A DNA stretch of 7,951 nucleotides from an uncultured Clostridia bacterium (GTDB lineage Bacteria > Bacillota > Clostridia > Oscillospirales > Acutalibacteraceae), in contig CALEIO010000082.1 of NCBI GenBank assembly GCA_937875885.1, forward strand, positions 1 to 7,951, written 5' to 3'. How positions within the stretch are numbered: position 1 is the first letter of the stretch; every line of letters starts with the position of its first letter. Below, one piece after another: positions 6,904-7,951 of this stretch. The notes beneath the pieces were generated by a model. That model was not told where the DNA came from. It made no database searches and worked only from the letters and a program-made list of their open reading frames with translations. Made by a program: the position numbers and the translations under genes.

Positions 6904-6932
6904 TTGTCATTATTTGTTATCTCTGTTATAAT
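6904..6932 (+). promoter_or_regulatory. Promoter of the TIM-barrel isomerase gene
   Basis: TTGTCA (6904-6909), 17 bases, and a perfect TATAAT (6927-6932) preceded by TGT, which is an extended -10. The predicted start is near 6939, just ahead of the ribosome site. It is back-to-back with the tcdA promoter, the two -35 boxes about 25 bases apart. Confidence 0.8.
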
Positions 6933-6956
6933 ATCAGCAGTATCGGAGGTGACGGA

Positions 6957-7769
6957 ATGAAAAATTTCAGAATCGGCGTTGCAAGCGTAACTTTCAGAAA
7001 TAAAAGAATTGCGGAAGTTGTTGAGATTGCAAAAAAAGCAGGCGTCGGTTACATCGAATGGGGTGCGGATGTTCATGTCAGAACCCTTGACGAAGCCAGA
7101 GAAGCCAAGGCTCTCTGCGATTCAAACGGAATCAGAATCTGCTCATACGGAAGCTATTACCGTGTCGGAAGCGGCGATATGTCGGATTGGAAAAGAATAT
7201 GTGAAAATGCCGATGCAATGGGAGCATCTTCAGTCAGAATCTGGCTCGGAAACAAGGACAGCGAAAAAACATCTGAAGAAGAATATGCTCATCTTCTCAA
7301 AGACCTGAAAGCGATTTGTTCCGTTGCAAAGGAATATAACCTTCTTGTCTGCCCCGAATGTCACGATAATACTTTCAACAACAACACCGATGCTTTTCTT
7401 AAAATGAGAAGTGAACTTGGTGCGGATAATTTCAAAACCTATTTTCAGTCCAGATATTTCAGATTCGGTTATGATATGGACAGAATTGAAAGAACTTTTG
7501 ATTATATCGAAAATGTTCATGTCAGCTACCGTGATCTGAAAAAAGAGCAACGGTTCAGAAAAAAAGACAGAAAATATCTTGATAAAATTCTGAAAAAGCT
7601 CGGTTCTCTCGGTTTTGACGGCATAGTTCTTGTTGAATTTACTAAAGATTCTGGTTTAGATGAGCAAAGTATAGAAATAAATCAAATAAAAGAAGCGTTG
7701 ACTAATACATTACTTCAACTTAAAGAAGTTGAAGGGGTAAAATTGTTAGTTGATGGTAAAGAGTTGTAA
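6957..7769 (+). CDS. Sugar phosphate isomerase/epimerase-like TIM barrel with a foreign C-terminal tail
   Basis: Residues 1-228 match the xylose-isomerase-like/AP-endonuclease-2 TIM-barrel family, metal-dependent enzymes that isomerise or epimerise sugars and related polyols. Visible landmarks are the first strand RIGVAS (5-10), YIEWGADVHV (32-41), PECHDNT (133-139, metal-type Glu134 and His136), YFQSRYF (162-168), NVHVSYRD (186-193, His188) and VLVEF (224-228, Glu227). The ATG at 6957 has CGGAGGTGA (6944-6952) in front. From about residue 229 codon use changes abruptly: all 16 leucines before are CTN, while six of eight after are TTA or TTG. The tail (about 229-270), ending TLLQLKEVEGVKLLVDGKEL, does not look like the end of this family and resembles the end of a GerM (sporulation/germination) domain. 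No terminator follows, unlike the other complete genes. The exact substrate is unknown. The annotated 3' end may be a chimera. Confidence 0.8.
   Translation: MKNFRIGVASVTFRNKRIAEVVEIAKKAGVGYIEWGADVHVRTLDEAREAKALCDSNGIRICSYGSYYRVGSGDMSDWKRICENADAMGASSVRIWLGNKDSEKTSEEEYAHLLKDLKAICSVAKEYNLLVCPECHDNTFNNNTDAFLKMRSELGADNFKTYFQSRYFRFGYDMDRIERTFDYIENVHVSYRDLKKEQRFRKKDRKYLDKILKKLGSLGFDGIVLVEFTKDSGLDEQSIEINQIKEALTNTLLQLKEVEGVKLLVDGKEL
7629..7650 (+). other. Compositional and homology junction inside the TIM-barrel ORF
   Basis: Around these bases the DNA passes from moderate GC with CTN leucine codons to AT-rich DNA with TTR leucine and ATA isoleucine codons, and this persists to the window end. The protein shifts from a TIM-barrel strand (VLVEF) to GerM-like sequence at the same point. 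The exact crossover is uncertain by tens of bases. It may be a natural recombination point or an assembly join. Confidence 0.6.
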
Positions 7770-7792
7770 AAATGCTTGTTTTATGGTAATAT
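7764..7792 (+). promoter_or_regulatory. Possible promoter of the tRNA methyltransferase gene
   Basis: TTGTAA (7764-7769, overlapping the preceding stop codon), 17 bases, then TAATAT (7787-7792) preceded by TGG, an extended -10 form common in AT-rich Firmicutes. Both hexamers match only four of six consensus bases, so AT-richness could produce this by chance. Confidence 0.4.
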
Positions 7793-7826
7793 AGATAAGT
7801 AAAATTTGTAAAATAAAGGTAGAAAA

Positions 7827-7951
7827 ATGGAAGAAATTATTCTAAAAGAAGATGAAAGAATAGATGATTTAGAATTTAAAGGTTTAAAAATAATACAAAA
7901 TAAAGAAGGTTTTTGCTTTGGAATAGATAGTGTATTACTATCAAGCTTTGC
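7827..7951 (+). CDS. trmN6: tRNA1(Val) (adenine(37)-N6)-methyltransferase, N-terminal fragment
   Basis: Forty-one complete codons are visible before the window ends. The start, with an ERIDDL segment, then KGLKIIQNKEGFCFGIDSVL, is the characteristic N-terminus of the COG4123 (YabB/YfiC, TrmN6) SAM-dependent methyltransferases. In Enterobacteria the family member methylates A37 of tRNA1(Val); Firmicute relatives are usually given the same name, though their substrate is less certain. The SAM-binding loop and NPPY catalytic motif would lie beyond the window. AAAGGT at 7815-7820 is a suitable ribosome site six bases before the ATG. The DNA is very AT-rich and all five leucine codons are TTA or CTA, unlike genes earlier in the window but like the tail of the preceding ORF, so these two pieces appear to share an origin. 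Confidence 0.85.
   Translation, partial: MEEIILKEDERIDDLEFKGLKIIQNKEGFCFGIDSVLLSSF

Noticed and set aside
7230..7550. A 106-codon minus-strand frame inside the TIM-barrel gene
   Set aside because: It is antisense to conserved metal-binding motifs and has no ribosome site.

Overview
The window looks like chromosome of an uncultured anaerobic gut-type Firmicute (Clostridia, probably Ruminococcaceae/Oscillospiraceae-like). The evidence is moderate GC, strong AGGAGG-type ribosome sites, a TTG start, and a very large secreted multi-modular protein combining CotH, starch-binding-like, BspA-type leucine-rich and Listeria/Bacteroides-type repeats. The last ~310 bases are strikingly more AT-rich and use different codons, as if from another genome or another assembly source.

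Layout: (1) 1-326 (+) the C-terminal end of a glutamine-dependent asparagine synthase. (2) 332-361 a bidirectional terminator. (3) 375-5375 (-) a 1666-residue secreted CotH-kinase-family protein with a promoter and a perfect 14-bp dyad over its -35 box. (4) 5555-6052 (+) a PAP2 membrane phosphatase starting at TTG. (5) 6067-6101 a second bidirectional terminator. (6) 6107-6817 (-) tcdA, the t6A dehydratase. (7) 6957-7769 (+) a sugar phosphate isomerase/epimerase-type TIM barrel whose last ~42 codons look foreign and GerM-like. (8) 7827-7951 (+) the start of a tRNA1(Val) N6-methyltransferase. The first five genes alternate in strand and each appears to be its own transcription unit, so there is no operon and no obvious shared pathway. 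No gene-free stretch exceeds 300 bases. I saw no tRNA, rRNA, CRISPR array, insertion sequence or riboswitch.

The two places that deserve attention are the modular surface protein (a predicted extracellular kinase joined to glycan-binding-like modules and a cohesin-like module) and the abrupt compositional junction near 7640, where an ORF reads through from one gene family into another.
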